64,000 nucleotides of DNA from Rhizobiaceae bacterium. Lineage in GTDB: Bacteria > Pseudomonadota > Alphaproteobacteria > Rhizobiales > Rhizobiaceae. The stretch is from assembly GCA_023953775.1 (NCBI GenBank), contig JAMLJD010000006.1:1-64000 (forward strand), given 5' to 3'. The number at the start of each line of letters is the position of its first letter. Position 1 is the first letter of the stretch. Shown here in pieces: positions 43,594 to 52,284 of this stretch. The position numbers and the translations under genes are program-made. The notes under the pieces were generated by a model, which searched no databases, was not told the DNA's origin, and saw only the letters and a program-made list of their open reading frames with translations.

Positions 43594-44288
43594 CTAGCGC
43601 CGGTTCTCGGCGATCAGCATCAGCCGGTGCGGGTCGGTCACCGTGACCTTCCGGCGGCCGCTGCGCACCACCCCGTCATTCTCCCAGGCACTCAACAGCC
43701 TGCTGACCGTATGCAGCGTCGTCCCCGTCATGTCGGCGATGTCCTGCCGGCTTATCGGAAAGTCGATCTCGATTCCCGCGTCCGTCTTCCGCCCGGCCTG
43801 CCGCGCCAGCCGCAGCATGGAATGGGCGACCCGCTGCTCGACCTGCTGGGTCGACAGCGCCATGACGCGCGCCTGCGTTCCTGCAGGCGGTCACCGACCG
43901 TGCGGTAGGCGGCCGCGCCGAAGGCCGGATAGCGCTGGAGAAAGTCCTGCCAGGCGCGGTTCGGCCAGGACAGCACCACGCAGTCGACCGCCGCGACCGC
44001 CGATGCGGGATAGGTCGCCCTGCCGATCGCCACCGCGATGCCGAACAGCTCGCCCTCATTGATGTATCTGGCGATCACCTGATGGCCCTCCGGCGAGGTC
44101 CGCACGACCCGGACATGCCCTGACAGAAGCAGGTAGAACGCCTCCGCCTCCCGCCCCTGGGAGAATATCTCCGCGTCCTTCCGGCAATGGAAGGAATGCG
44201 CGACCGCCAGGATCCGGTCGAGTTCCTCGCCGGGCAGGCCTGCGAAGGCCGGCGCTTGCGCGATGATCGAGCGATCGAGCGGCGGCAT
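43594..44288 (-). pseudogene. Crp/Fnr-family regulator (NnrR-like), one frameshift
   Basis: The cyclic-nucleotide-type sensor domain reads PLDRSIIAQAPAFAGLPGEE, YLLLSGHVRVVRTSPEGHQV and YINEGELFGIAVAIGRATYP; the helix-turn-helix domain reads FPISRQDIADMTGTTLHTVS and RLLSAWENDGVVRSG. The two lie in different frames meeting at about 43875 (after GDRLQE). No Fe-S cysteines of true FNR are seen. Placed next to nnrS, it is likely an NO-responsive NnrR-type activator. One base restores a 231-residue protein, so a sequence error is plausible. Confidence 0.78.
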
Positions 44289-44410
44289 CCCTGCCCGGTT
44301 TCTCCCATGCCGGCATCGGTTCGCCCTCTATCGCCACTTTGCATCCGCGCCAACACGCCTGGCGTGAGGCGGGTTCGGTCGCTTTGTCGCCGAACGGGTG
44401 GCCGGCCGGG

Positions 44411-45521
44411 TCAGCGGCGCGCGCCGAACAGCACCGGCGCGTAGCGTGCCGCAAACAGCAGGAACGCGCCGCTCCAGGCGGCGGCGCCCAGCATCAGGGC
44501 CGACATCTGCCAGTCGGCCAGGAACGGCGACAGGACCCGCAGCGCCGCGCCCAGGGTGACGGCGACATAGATCGCCACGGTGGCCCTGTCCGCAACGATC
44601 TCCCGGCCGGTACCTGTGCTGGTCGTGCCGACCGCGCCGGCGGTCAGCGCATGCACGGCCGCGCTTGCCGGCACCGCATCGATCAGGGCCGACAGGCCGA
44701 GCATCACGAGCGCCAGCGCAAGCCACCCGTAGCCGAGATGGAGAATGGCGAGGATCGGTTCGCCGACGGTCCGATGGCCCCGCCACCGGCTCAGCCGCGC
44801 GAAGATAAGCACGCCCGCCGCAACCAGCACCGCGCCCGATATCGCGGCGTCGGGAGCCGCAATCCACAGGGCGGCCGCCAGCGCGGTCGCGCCGAGCGCA
44901 AGCCTGTCGACCAGGCCGAAGCGCGCGGGAAGACGCATGTCGCCCTGCCTCACCAGCCAGTTGCGCGTGAAGCTCGGGACGATGCGCCCGCCGATCAGGG
45001 CGATCATCGCCGCCGCGACCGCCAGCGCGACCCGCAGCGCCAATCTCCGCGGCGAGGTCCATGGCCTCGGCATGGTGAAGGGCGTTGGCGAGGCCGAACA
45101 GGGACACCATGCCGGCAACGGGCATGTTGCGCCAGTTGCGCCCCGCCACCACTTCCCGCCACACCGCGAAGGCAAGCGCGGCCGGAAAGAGGAGGTCGAT
45201 CGTCGCCGCGACGAGCGGATCGGCAATGAAGGCGCAGGCCGCGCGGCCCGCCAGCCACAGCACGACGAGGGCCAGCAGGGGCAGGCCGCTGAGCGGCAGG
45301 CGGCCCGTCCAGTTCGGAACGGCTGTCAGGATGAACCCCGTCAGGACGGCCGCGAGATAGCCGAACAGCATTTCGTGAGCATGCCACTGAAGGCCGGAAA
45401 ACGGCCCCGGCGGAATATCGCCCGACACGTAGATACCAAGCCACAGCGGGACCGCCAGCCCGGCATGCAGTGCCGCCAGGAAGAAGAACGGCCTGAACCC
45501 GTACTGGAGTATCGGCGGCAT
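44411..45521 (-). pseudogene. nnrS: NnrS family haem-copper membrane protein, frameshifted and internally shortened
   Basis: The N-terminal half (MPPILQYGFRPFFFLAALHA; LQWHAHEMLFGYLAAVLTGF; AVPNWTGRLPLSGLPLLALV) and the C-terminal half (RIVPSFTRNWLVRQGDMRLP; ILHLGYGWLALALVMLGLSA) lie in different frames meeting near 45040. In addition the conserved segment after HALTAGAVGT, normally containing MTR and GHTGR, is about nine residues short and reads TSTGTGREIV. NnrS protects against nitrosative stress; this copy is probably not functional as it stands. Confidence 0.8.
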
Positions 45522-45807
45522 CGAGGCGATGCGGCCGCGGCCGTCGCGTCGGGTATCGCCGGCCTTGCGCCGCACGCGAAGTACCGCGCGGTCGACCGCC
45601 GGCCCGGCGGGAGGAATGTCCACCATCTGCTTGTCCTTCTTCGCGGCCGGCGCTACGACGGCCACATCCTCCTTGTGGTTGCCGCCGGCCTTGACCCGCC
45701 TGTCCTGGCAGCGGTCTGCGAGTTCATCTTTGTGCAAGCGCAAACAGAAAGGCATTTCGGGACCGCTCAGCGCGTATGCCAGCTCCGCATCCCTTGCCTT
45801 GCGAATT

Positions 45808-45840
45808 TAGAACAATCGTTCTATTTAGAATAATGTTCAC
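45808..45840. promoter_or_regulatory. tandem palindromes before the sulfatase gene
   Basis: TAGAAC-AATC-GTTCTA (45808-45823) is a perfect 6-4-6 palindrome, followed by a weaker one, TAGAAT-AAT-GTTCAC (45826-45840), ending 19 bases before the sulfatase ATG. The arms match the site upstream of dctP (51174-51191), suggesting a common IclR-type regulator. Confidence 0.6.
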
Positions 45841-45858
45841 ACATTGACCGGGAACCCG

Positions 45859-47288
45859 ATGCCCAGCAGGCCGAATATCGTCTTCATCATCACCGACCAG
45901 CAGCGCTACGACACCATCAGTGCGCTCGGGTTTCCCCATGTCGATACGCCGAATCTCGACCGCATGGCGCGCGAAGGCGTCTATCTGACGTCCTGCTTCG
46001 CCGCCGCCGCATCCTGCGTGCCGGCCCGCGCGAGCCTGTTCACCGGCTACTATCCGCACACCACGGGCGTGGTCGACAACGCGTCGACGTGGCGGCACAG
46101 CTGGATCGAGAACCTCGCCGAGGCCGGCTACGAATGCGTCAACATGGGCAAGATGCACACCCAGCCTATGGATGCGCCGGCCGGCTTCCACACCCGCATG
46201 ATCGTCGAGAACAAGGATCGCTCGATGGCCAAGCGCGGCCGCGACTTCGTCGACGAATGGGACAAGGCGATCGCGAAGGCCAATTTCGTGAAGCCCGGCC
46301 TGCCGAGCTACAGCCTGCTCAACGACTACGCCGACCGGCTCGGCGCGTTCGAATGGCCGCTCCCGAAGGAACTCCACGCCGACACCTTCGTCGGCGGGCT
46401 GGCGATCGACTGGATCGAGCGCAAGGCGTCCGGCAAGCCGTTCTTCCTTCAGGTGGGCTTCCCGGGGCCTCACCCGCCCTACGATCCTCCGGCCGAAGAG
46501 GCCGAACCCTACCTCGATCGCGATCTCGGGATTCGTCCCGTGGCAGCCGGCGACATCGAGAGCCAGCCGATCCCCTTCCAGCAGCTCGTGCGCAAGCATG
46601 TCGAAGGCGACCACGATGCGGTGCGCCACAAGGTCGACTCGACCGGGGAAGAACGGCATCGGCAGCGGGCCTACTATCTCGCCAACGTCACGATGATCGA
46701 CCGCGAAGTCGGCAGGATCCTGGATGCCCTCGAGGCGGCAGGCGTGCTCGACGACACCATCGTCGTCTTCACCTCCGACCATGGCGACATGCTCGGCGAT
46801 CACGGCCACAGCCAGAAATGGACGATGTACGAGCAGGTCATCCGGCTTCCGCTCATCATGTGGTCGAAGAAGGGCTTCGGCCGGACGGGCGCAATCAACC
46901 CCCTCATCCAGCATATGGACATCGCGGCAACCCTGTTCGATCTCGCCGGCGTCGACGCGCCGGCCTCATGGGAGGCGCGTTCCTTCGCCCCTGCCCTGCG
47001 CGGCGAGGCCTATGAGGAGCGTGACGCGGTCTATTGCGAGCAGGGCCGCGACGTCGTCTTCCGGTTCTCGGACTTCGTGTCCATGGTGCGCACGCGGCGA
47101 TGGAAATACGTCCATTTCCTCGACGGCTCGGCCGGCCAGCTCTTCGACCTCGAAAGCGATCCGTTCGAGACCAATCTCTGGCACTCGGCCGACCATGCGG
47201 ACTGCCGAGCGACATGCACGACAGGCTCACCACCTGGCGCCTGCAGAGCGGTTACGAGACACGCGAGTGGACGGAGCGCTGGCGGTAG
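45859..47288 (+). pseudogene. sulfatase (arylsulfatase family), C-terminal frameshift
   Basis: An alkaline-phosphatase-superfamily sulfatase. PNIVFIITDQQRYDTISALG opens the fold; SCVPARASLFTGYYPHTTG is the Cys-x-Pro-x-Arg site whose cysteine is converted to formylglycine; FTSDHGDMLGDHGHSQKWTM holds metal and catalytic residues. One base is missing near 47201: the normal ending (LPSDMHDRLTTWRLQSGYET, REWTERWR) is in the next frame, stopping at 47288, whereas the annotated frame runs on to 47400 with an unnatural tail. Only the last 30 residues are affected. ATG 45859 is preferred to TTG 45844. Confidence 0.85.
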
Positions 47289-47424
47289 ACGGGTCGAGAG
47301 CCTGGAGGCAGGACCCTGGACCATGTTGCCGACCAGGGGCCGGTTTCCGGAGAAACGGTCTAACTGGTTTATTTTCAAGCATCATTGCTACGCGAGGTGA
47401 GTCCACCTCCCGCCGCAGAATGCT

Positions 47425-48262
47425 CTAGACGTGCAGTCCCGACTTGCGGCCGTTGGCGTGGCGGGCGCCACCGTCGGGAATGTCCAGATCGGCTTCCGTC
47501 AGGCTGCCGCGAAAGACACGGTAACGGAAAAGGACGGTCGAGAGCTGGGCGGCGGTTTCGCGAATATCGGGAACCATCTCTTCCATCCGCGCGCGGGTCA
47601 TGCGCACGCTCGGGCCGGCGACCGAGATCGTGCCGAGGAACCGGTCCGGCTGGCTTCGGTCGGTGATCGCATACGGCCGACGACACTCCGACCGCTCTCC
47701 ACGAGAACGCCTCTGCTTGCAATCGCCAGGTCCCGGCGCCGCCGAGTGCCGACGCCCCATGCCCGGCTGAGCTCCGGCTTGCCGAGGCCGGCGGCTATCG
47801 CCGTCGCGACGGCGCATCCTCGTCGCTCATCGAGGCAAGCCACACGCGGCCCGTCGCCGTGATGTGCGGCACCACCTTGCGGCCCGAATGCCCGTCATAG
47901 CGCAGAATGTGGTCGCCGCCCTGGCTGGACAGCACCCAGGTCAGCTCGTCGCCGACCAGCAGCGACATCCGCGTCAGCTCGCGCATCTTCTCGCTCAGCG
48001 AACCCACCACCGGCTCCAGAAAGCCGCGCAGATCCGTCGCCGAAAAGAACTTCGCGCCGATCAGCGAAAGCTTGAGCGTCGCCTGGTAGATGCCGCTCTC
48101 CTCGACCTGCTCGACGAAGCCCCGATCCTTCAGTGCCGCCAGCAGCCGGTGCACCGCGCTTTTCGGCATGCCGAGCTTTTCGCTCAGATAGCTGAGCGAG
48201 AACCCGGCCGGGGTGGCATGGAGCGATTCCAGAATGTCGAGGCAGCGTTCTATCTGGGACAA
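47425..48262 (-). pseudogene. IclR-family regulator of the sulfatase/TRAP unit, frameshifted
   Basis: The N-terminal winged helix is intact (MSQIERCLDILESLHATPAG; LSEKLGMPKSAVHRLLAALK) and so is the first part of the effector domain (TRMSLLVGDELTWVLSSQGG; RKVVPHITATGRVWLASMSD). After SDEDA near 47820 the frame shifts at least twice; later pieces (VATAIAAGLGKPELSRAWGV; FLGTISVAGPSVRMTRARME) are normal IclR C-terminal sequence. It is the last gene after dctPQM on the same strand. Confidence 0.8.
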
Positions 48263-48311
48263 CCGTGATGCACTCCGTTTCCTGTGGGCCGCCGGCCGCA
48301 GCCGACAGTTC

Positions 48312-49593
48312 CTAGTATCCGAATTGATGCGGGAGGAACATCACGAGATCCGGCACCAGAACCAGCAGCAACAGGCTCGCGACGAGCACCGCGATGAACG
48401 GGACGATCTCCCTGATGATCGCCCACGCGTCGATCCGGTTCACCGCCGAGACGACGAATATCAGCACGCCGTAGGGCGGGGTGATCAGGCCGATCATCGT
48501 GTTGATGACGATTACCACGCCGAAGTGAATCGGATCAATTCCGAGCGCCAGCGCGGCGGGCACGACGACGGGCACGATCACCAGCAGGATCGTCGCCGCC
48601 GGCAGCAGCATCCCCAGCACCAGGAACACCACGTTGATCAGCAGGAAGAAGGCGAGCGGCGCCATGTCCCAGGAATCGACCCATGCGGCGAGCGCGTTGG
48701 GCAGCCGCTCGATCGCAATGACGCTCGAGAACAGAAACGCGCCGGCGATGATCAGGACGACAACCGCCGATTTCTGTGCGCTTTCGACCAGCACGTCGCG
48801 GAACCCGGCAAACCCCATCGTCCGGTAGACGAGCACCGAGATCACCGTTGCAGCCGCGGCCGCCGCCTCGGTCGGCGTCATCGCACCCGTGTAGATCCCG
48901 GCCGAGCAGGATCACCGGCGTCAGCAGCGGCAGTATGGCCGCCCGGAACAGTCCCAGCAGTTCCCTCGGCGGCACCCGCTTCTCGGTCGGGAAGCCGCGG
49001 CGCACGGCCAGCCAGTAGTTCATCGCCATCAGCGCGAGCGCGATCAGCAACGCCGGCACAACGCCGCCCAGGAACAGCCCACCCACCGAGGCATTGGCCG
49101 AGATCGCGTAGAAGATCATCGGGATCGATGGCGGGAAGATCGGTCCGATCACCGACGACGCGGCGGTGATCGCCCCGGCAAAGCCGGCGGGATAGCGGTC
49201 CTTCTCGCGCATCATCCGCACCAGAACGCTGCCGACGCCAGCCGCGTCGGCGGTGGCGCTGCCGCTCATGCCGGAGAAGATGAGGCTCGTCAGCACATTG
49301 ACCTGCGCGAGCCCGCCGCGCGTGTGGCCGACAGCGCCCATCGCGAAGTTCAGCATTCGGTCGGTGATCGTGCCCGCGTTCATGACGCGGGCTGCGAAGA
49401 TGAAGAGCGGGATCGCCAGGAAGACGAAGTTGGACGAGAAGCCCTGCATGATCGCATCGGTGACCATGGTGAGCGGCAGGCCGCGCATCCACAGATAGGC
49501 GACCGAGCCGGCGATCAGCGCGATGCCGATCGGCACGCCAATGATCGCCGCAGTCACGACCATGCCCAGCATTAGCAGGAACTCGGTGCTCAT
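48312..49593 (-). pseudogene. dctM: TRAP transporter large permease DctM, one frameshift
   Basis: A 12-helix DctM-type permease: MSTEFLLMLGMVVTAAIIGV at the start, FVFLAIPLFIFAARVMNAGT, GLAQVNVLTSLIFSGMSGSA, GPIFPPSIPMIFYAISANAS, and in the next frame MTPTEAAAAAATVISVLVYR onward to LVPDLVMFLPHQFGY. An extra C near 48900 breaks the frame (LGGIYTGAMTPTEA is restored if it is removed). A single indel in an otherwise perfect gene suggests sequence error or very recent loss. Confidence 0.88.
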
Positions 49594-50063
49594 GCCCGTC
49601 CTGCTCCGCTTGCAACGCTCAGCGCCGCACGGCCGGCGTCGAGCAGGAATCGCAGCGCCAGCACCACGAGGAACAGGACGAAGATACCGTAGATCCACGA
49701 CAGCGGCACCTTGAGCACGCCCGACGTGATCCGGTTCATGACCTCGACATATTTGATCGAGCCGGGCAGCGCGGCGAGCAGCATAGAGCCGGCGAAGATG
49801 CCTCCCAGAATCCGGCAGGCCGCCTGAACCTTCGTCGGCAGCAGCGCGTAGACCACATCGAAGGTGACGTGGTCGCGCAGCGCGACGTTCCAGCAGATCG
49901 TCCACCACGATCCGAGCAGGAAGGCATTCACCGCCACCTCGACGGCCCATCCCACAGGCATGTTCAGGACGTAGCGGAAGATCACCTGGCCGAAGACGGC
50001 CAGGAAGGTGACGAGAAAGAAGAAGATGGAAACCGTCTCGGAAAATCGGCGAAGGAGAGTCAT
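49590..50063 (-). CDS. dctQ: TRAP transporter small permease DctQ
   Basis: A 157-residue four-helix protein beginning MTLLRRFSETVSIFFFLVTF, with the family motif VFGQVIFRYVLNMPVGWAVE and LGSWWTICWNVALRDHVTFD. GAAGGAGAG-like sequence is not on this strand; the ATG at 50063 fits the first helix. It overlaps dctM by four bases, so both membrane subunits are coupled. Confidence 0.9.
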   Translation of the reverse strand: MTLLRRFSETVSIFFFLVTFLAVFGQVIFRYVLNMPVGWAVEVAVNAFLLGSWWTICWNVALRDHVTFDVVYALLPTKVQAACRILGGIFAGSMLLAALPGSIKYVEVMNRITSGVLKVPLSWIYGIFVLFLVVLALRFLLDAGRAALSVASGAGRA

Positions 50064-50126
50064 GTTCGCGTCTGCGCCATCATGAAGAGAAGCCCCGGAA
50101 CGATCCCGGGGCTCCAGCTTTCGCAT

Positions 50127-51146
50127 TCACGGCATGAGATGGAAACAGGCCGGATTGTCGGACGGTGCCGCGGCCAGCCTTTCGGCGAGGCCTTCCTGCC
50201 AGGCCTTGGAGAAGTCGGACTCGGCATAGACGGCCTCGGCATGCTTGCGGAACGCCTCGCGGTCCGGCTCGGTGAATGTCACCGCGGCCTTCTCGAAGAC
50301 GGCGCGCAGTTCGGTCTCGTCGCGCACCTTCTTGCGGTCGTTGTAGATCCGCGCGACATCGGCCGCCTCGCGCAGCAGCGCCTTCTGACGGTCGTCCAGC
50401 TTGTCCCAGACCGGCTTGCCGATCACCAGGATCAGATGGTTCACATAGTGACCCGTCAGCACGACCTGCTTGGTCACCTCGTGGAGCTTCAGCCCGTAGC
50501 TCGACGGGATCGGCAGGCTGTGGGCGTCGACCGCGCCGGTCTGGAGGCCGAGGAACAGCTCGCCCAGCGCCATCGGCGTCGGATTCGCGCCGAGCGACCG
50601 GCCCTGCATCTGCCAGGCTTCCGAAGCCGGCTCGCGCAGCTTCATGCCGGCCAGGTCCTCGGGCGTCTTGACTTCCTTCGGTTCGCGAAGGCTGACGTGG
50701 CGGATGCCGAACAGCGTCGCGCCCAGCGGCACCAGCCCGACCTTCTCCTCCAGCGCCTTGCCGAACTCCGCGCCGATCTCGCCGTTCAGCACCGAGCACA
50801 TATGCAGCGCGTCGCGCACCGAGTAGCTGGCCGTCAGAGCGCCATATTCGGGAAGTTGCGAGCCGACGTCGAATGCGTTGACATAGGCGAGCTCGATCGC
50901 CCCGGTCTGCAGCGACGGCAGCACGCCGGCCTGCTTCACCAGCGTTCCGGCGGGATAGACCTCGATGGTGAATTCGCCGGGTGCCGCCTTTTCCAGATAC
51001 TCGCCCATGAGTTCGATGGCCAGAACCTGCGAATCGTTGGCCGGCGCGGGCCCGGCCCACTTCAGCACAACCGGCTCGGCCGCCGCCGCGACGGCGCCCG
51101 TCAGCAGCGCCAGGGCGGCGCCGAGGCATTTCGTGACTGTCGACAT
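50127..51146 (-). CDS. dctP: TRAP transporter solute-binding protein DctP
   Basis: 339 residues with a signal peptide (MSTVTKCLGAALALLTGAVA, cut near AAA). The mature protein reads EPVVLKWAGPAPANDSQVLA and contains the ligand-binding arginine region (AGMKLREPASEAWQM) and the LQTGAVDAHSLPIPSSYGLK loop. GGGAGGGAGAG is ahead of the ATG at 51146. The ligand is probably an organic acid; the sulfatase and DHDPS-like neighbours hint at a (sulfated) hydroxy or sugar acid. Confidence 0.92.
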   Translation of the reverse strand: MSTVTKCLGAALALLTGAVAAAAEPVVLKWAGPAPANDSQVLAIELMGEYLEKAAPGEFTIEVYPAGTLVKQAGVLPSLQTGAIELAYVNAFDVGSQLPEYGALTASYSVRDALHMCSVLNGEIGAEFGKALEEKVGLVPLGATLFGIRHVSLREPKEVKTPEDLAGMKLREPASEAWQMQGRSLGANPTPMALGELFLGLQTGAVDAHSLPIPSSYGLKLHEVTKQVVLTGHYVNHLILVIGKPVWDKLDDRQKALLREAADVARIYNDRKKVRDETELRAVFEKAAVTFTEPDREAFRKHAEAVYAESDFSKAWQEGLAERLAAAPSDNPACFHLMP

Positions 51147-51173
51147 TCTCTCCCTCCCGAACGAATATTTCAT

Positions 51174-51191
51174 TTGGAACACCCGTTCTAA
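51174..51191. promoter_or_regulatory. palindrome upstream of dctP
   Basis: TTGGAAC-ACCC-GTTCTAA is a near-perfect 7-4-7 dyad, 28 bases before the dctP start. It has the same GAAC-N4-GTTC core as the sulfatase operator at 45808, so the IclR protein encoded at 47425-48262 is the likely ligand. Confidence 0.6.
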
Positions 51192-51266
51192 TATTGAAAG
51201 AAGGCGATGTCAATCAGCGGTGCCGGGCCTGCGCCGCCGGCAAGGTCAGCTCTGGAGGAAGACCCC

Positions 51267-52196
51267 TTATGTCGCCGCGATCAGGTCGCGGAAGCGTTCA
51301 GTGCTGCGGTGGATGTGGTCGAGCAGCACGTCCGAGGCCCAGTGCCTGTCGAACGGATTGTAGTCGACAACCCGCGAATGCGCGCTCTCGAAGGTGCCGA
51401 GGCGCTGGTGATGAAGCTTTGCAAGCTTCGGATATCCCATCCCTTCGGCCATCGCCGACAGCGCCAGGAACACGGTCAGGTCGCGGACCAGCCGGGTGTC
51501 TTCGTCGCGGTGCCGGTAGAGCCACGCATAGAGATCGGGATGGAAATTGGTGAACACGCCGCCGAAGCCGCGCGAGCCGCCGCGCATCGCCTCGAAGGCG
51601 ATCGCCGCATTGGCGTTGACGATCGCGAATGGCGTCCCCGCCGTCATCGCCGCGCGGCGCTTCACCGTAGCGAGGTCGCAGCTCACATCCTTCAGCACAG
51701 CGAAGCGGCCGGTATCGATGCACAGCTTCATCTCGTCGTCGCTGAGCAGCCGCCGGTAGGGCGCCGGACACTCGTAGAGCCCGAGCGGAAGCTCGGGCGG
51801 CAGCGCCGCGATGATCGTCTCCAGCGACGCGCGGAAGGCCTCGAAGCCGGCATCCGACGGGTCGAGTCGGTTGGTCACCAGCACGAGCGCGTCGACGCCC
51901 GTATCCGCCATCGCCTGCAGTTCCCTCACCTGCTCTTCGAGCCGCTCCGAGACGTGCCCCGAGGCGATGACAGGAACGCGCCCGCCGACAAACTCCAACG
52001 TCCGCCGCGCGAGCAACACGCGCTCCGCGAGCGTCAGCCGCTGCATCTCGCTCGACTGGCAGACCGCGAACAGCGTATCGGCGCCATTGCCGAGATACCA
52101 CTCGACAAGCCGGTGAAGCCCCCGTTCGTCGATCCGGTCGGCGTCGGTGAACGGCGTAAGCATGACGGGAACGATCCCGCCGATGGATTTCTGCAT
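51267..52196 (-). CDS. DapA/DHDPS-family aldolase-lyase
   Basis: A 309-residue TIM-barrel protein: GGIVPVMLTPFTDADRIDER, then FAVCQSSEMQRLTLAERVLL replaces the usual GTTGE motif with CQSSE; the Tyr region is LGLYECPAPYRRLLS and the Schiff-base lysine is in FAVLKDVSCD. The altered threonine motif argues against lysine biosynthesis and for a sugar-acid or keto-acid aldolase/dehydratase. The start at 52196 is chosen by family; MEATRGHI at 52220 is an alternative. It is upstream of dctP and divergent from the FG-GAP gene. Confidence 0.87.
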   Translation of the reverse strand: MQKSIGGIVPVMLTPFTDADRIDERGLHRLVEWYLGNGADTLFAVCQSSEMQRLTLAERVLLARRTLEFVGGRVPVIASGHVSERLEEQVRELQAMADTGVDALVLVTNRLDPSDAGFEAFRASLETIIAALPPELPLGLYECPAPYRRLLSDDEMKLCIDTGRFAVLKDVSCDLATVKRRAAMTAGTPFAIVNANAAIAFEAMRGGSRGFGGVFTNFHPDLYAWLYRHRDEDTRLVRDLTVFLALSAMAEGMGYPKLAKLHHQRLGTFESAHSRVVDYNPFDRHWASDVLLDHIHRSTERFRDLIAAT

Positions 52197-52248
52197 GATG
52201 TGCCCGCGTGTTGCTTCCATTCGCGACGCTATATGATAGTTCTTCGAA

Positions 52249-52265
52249 TTGGAATAGGATTCCAA
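52249..52265. promoter_or_regulatory. perfect palindrome between DHDPS-like and FG-GAP genes
   Basis: TTGGAAT-AGG-ATTCCAA (7-3-7) lies in the 88-base divergent gap. The same sequence, changed only in the last base, occurs at 61273-61289 between the second iclR gene and bkdA1, pointing to one regulator for both places. Confidence 0.7.
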
Positions 52266-52284
52266 AAACGGAGGAGACGACGAT

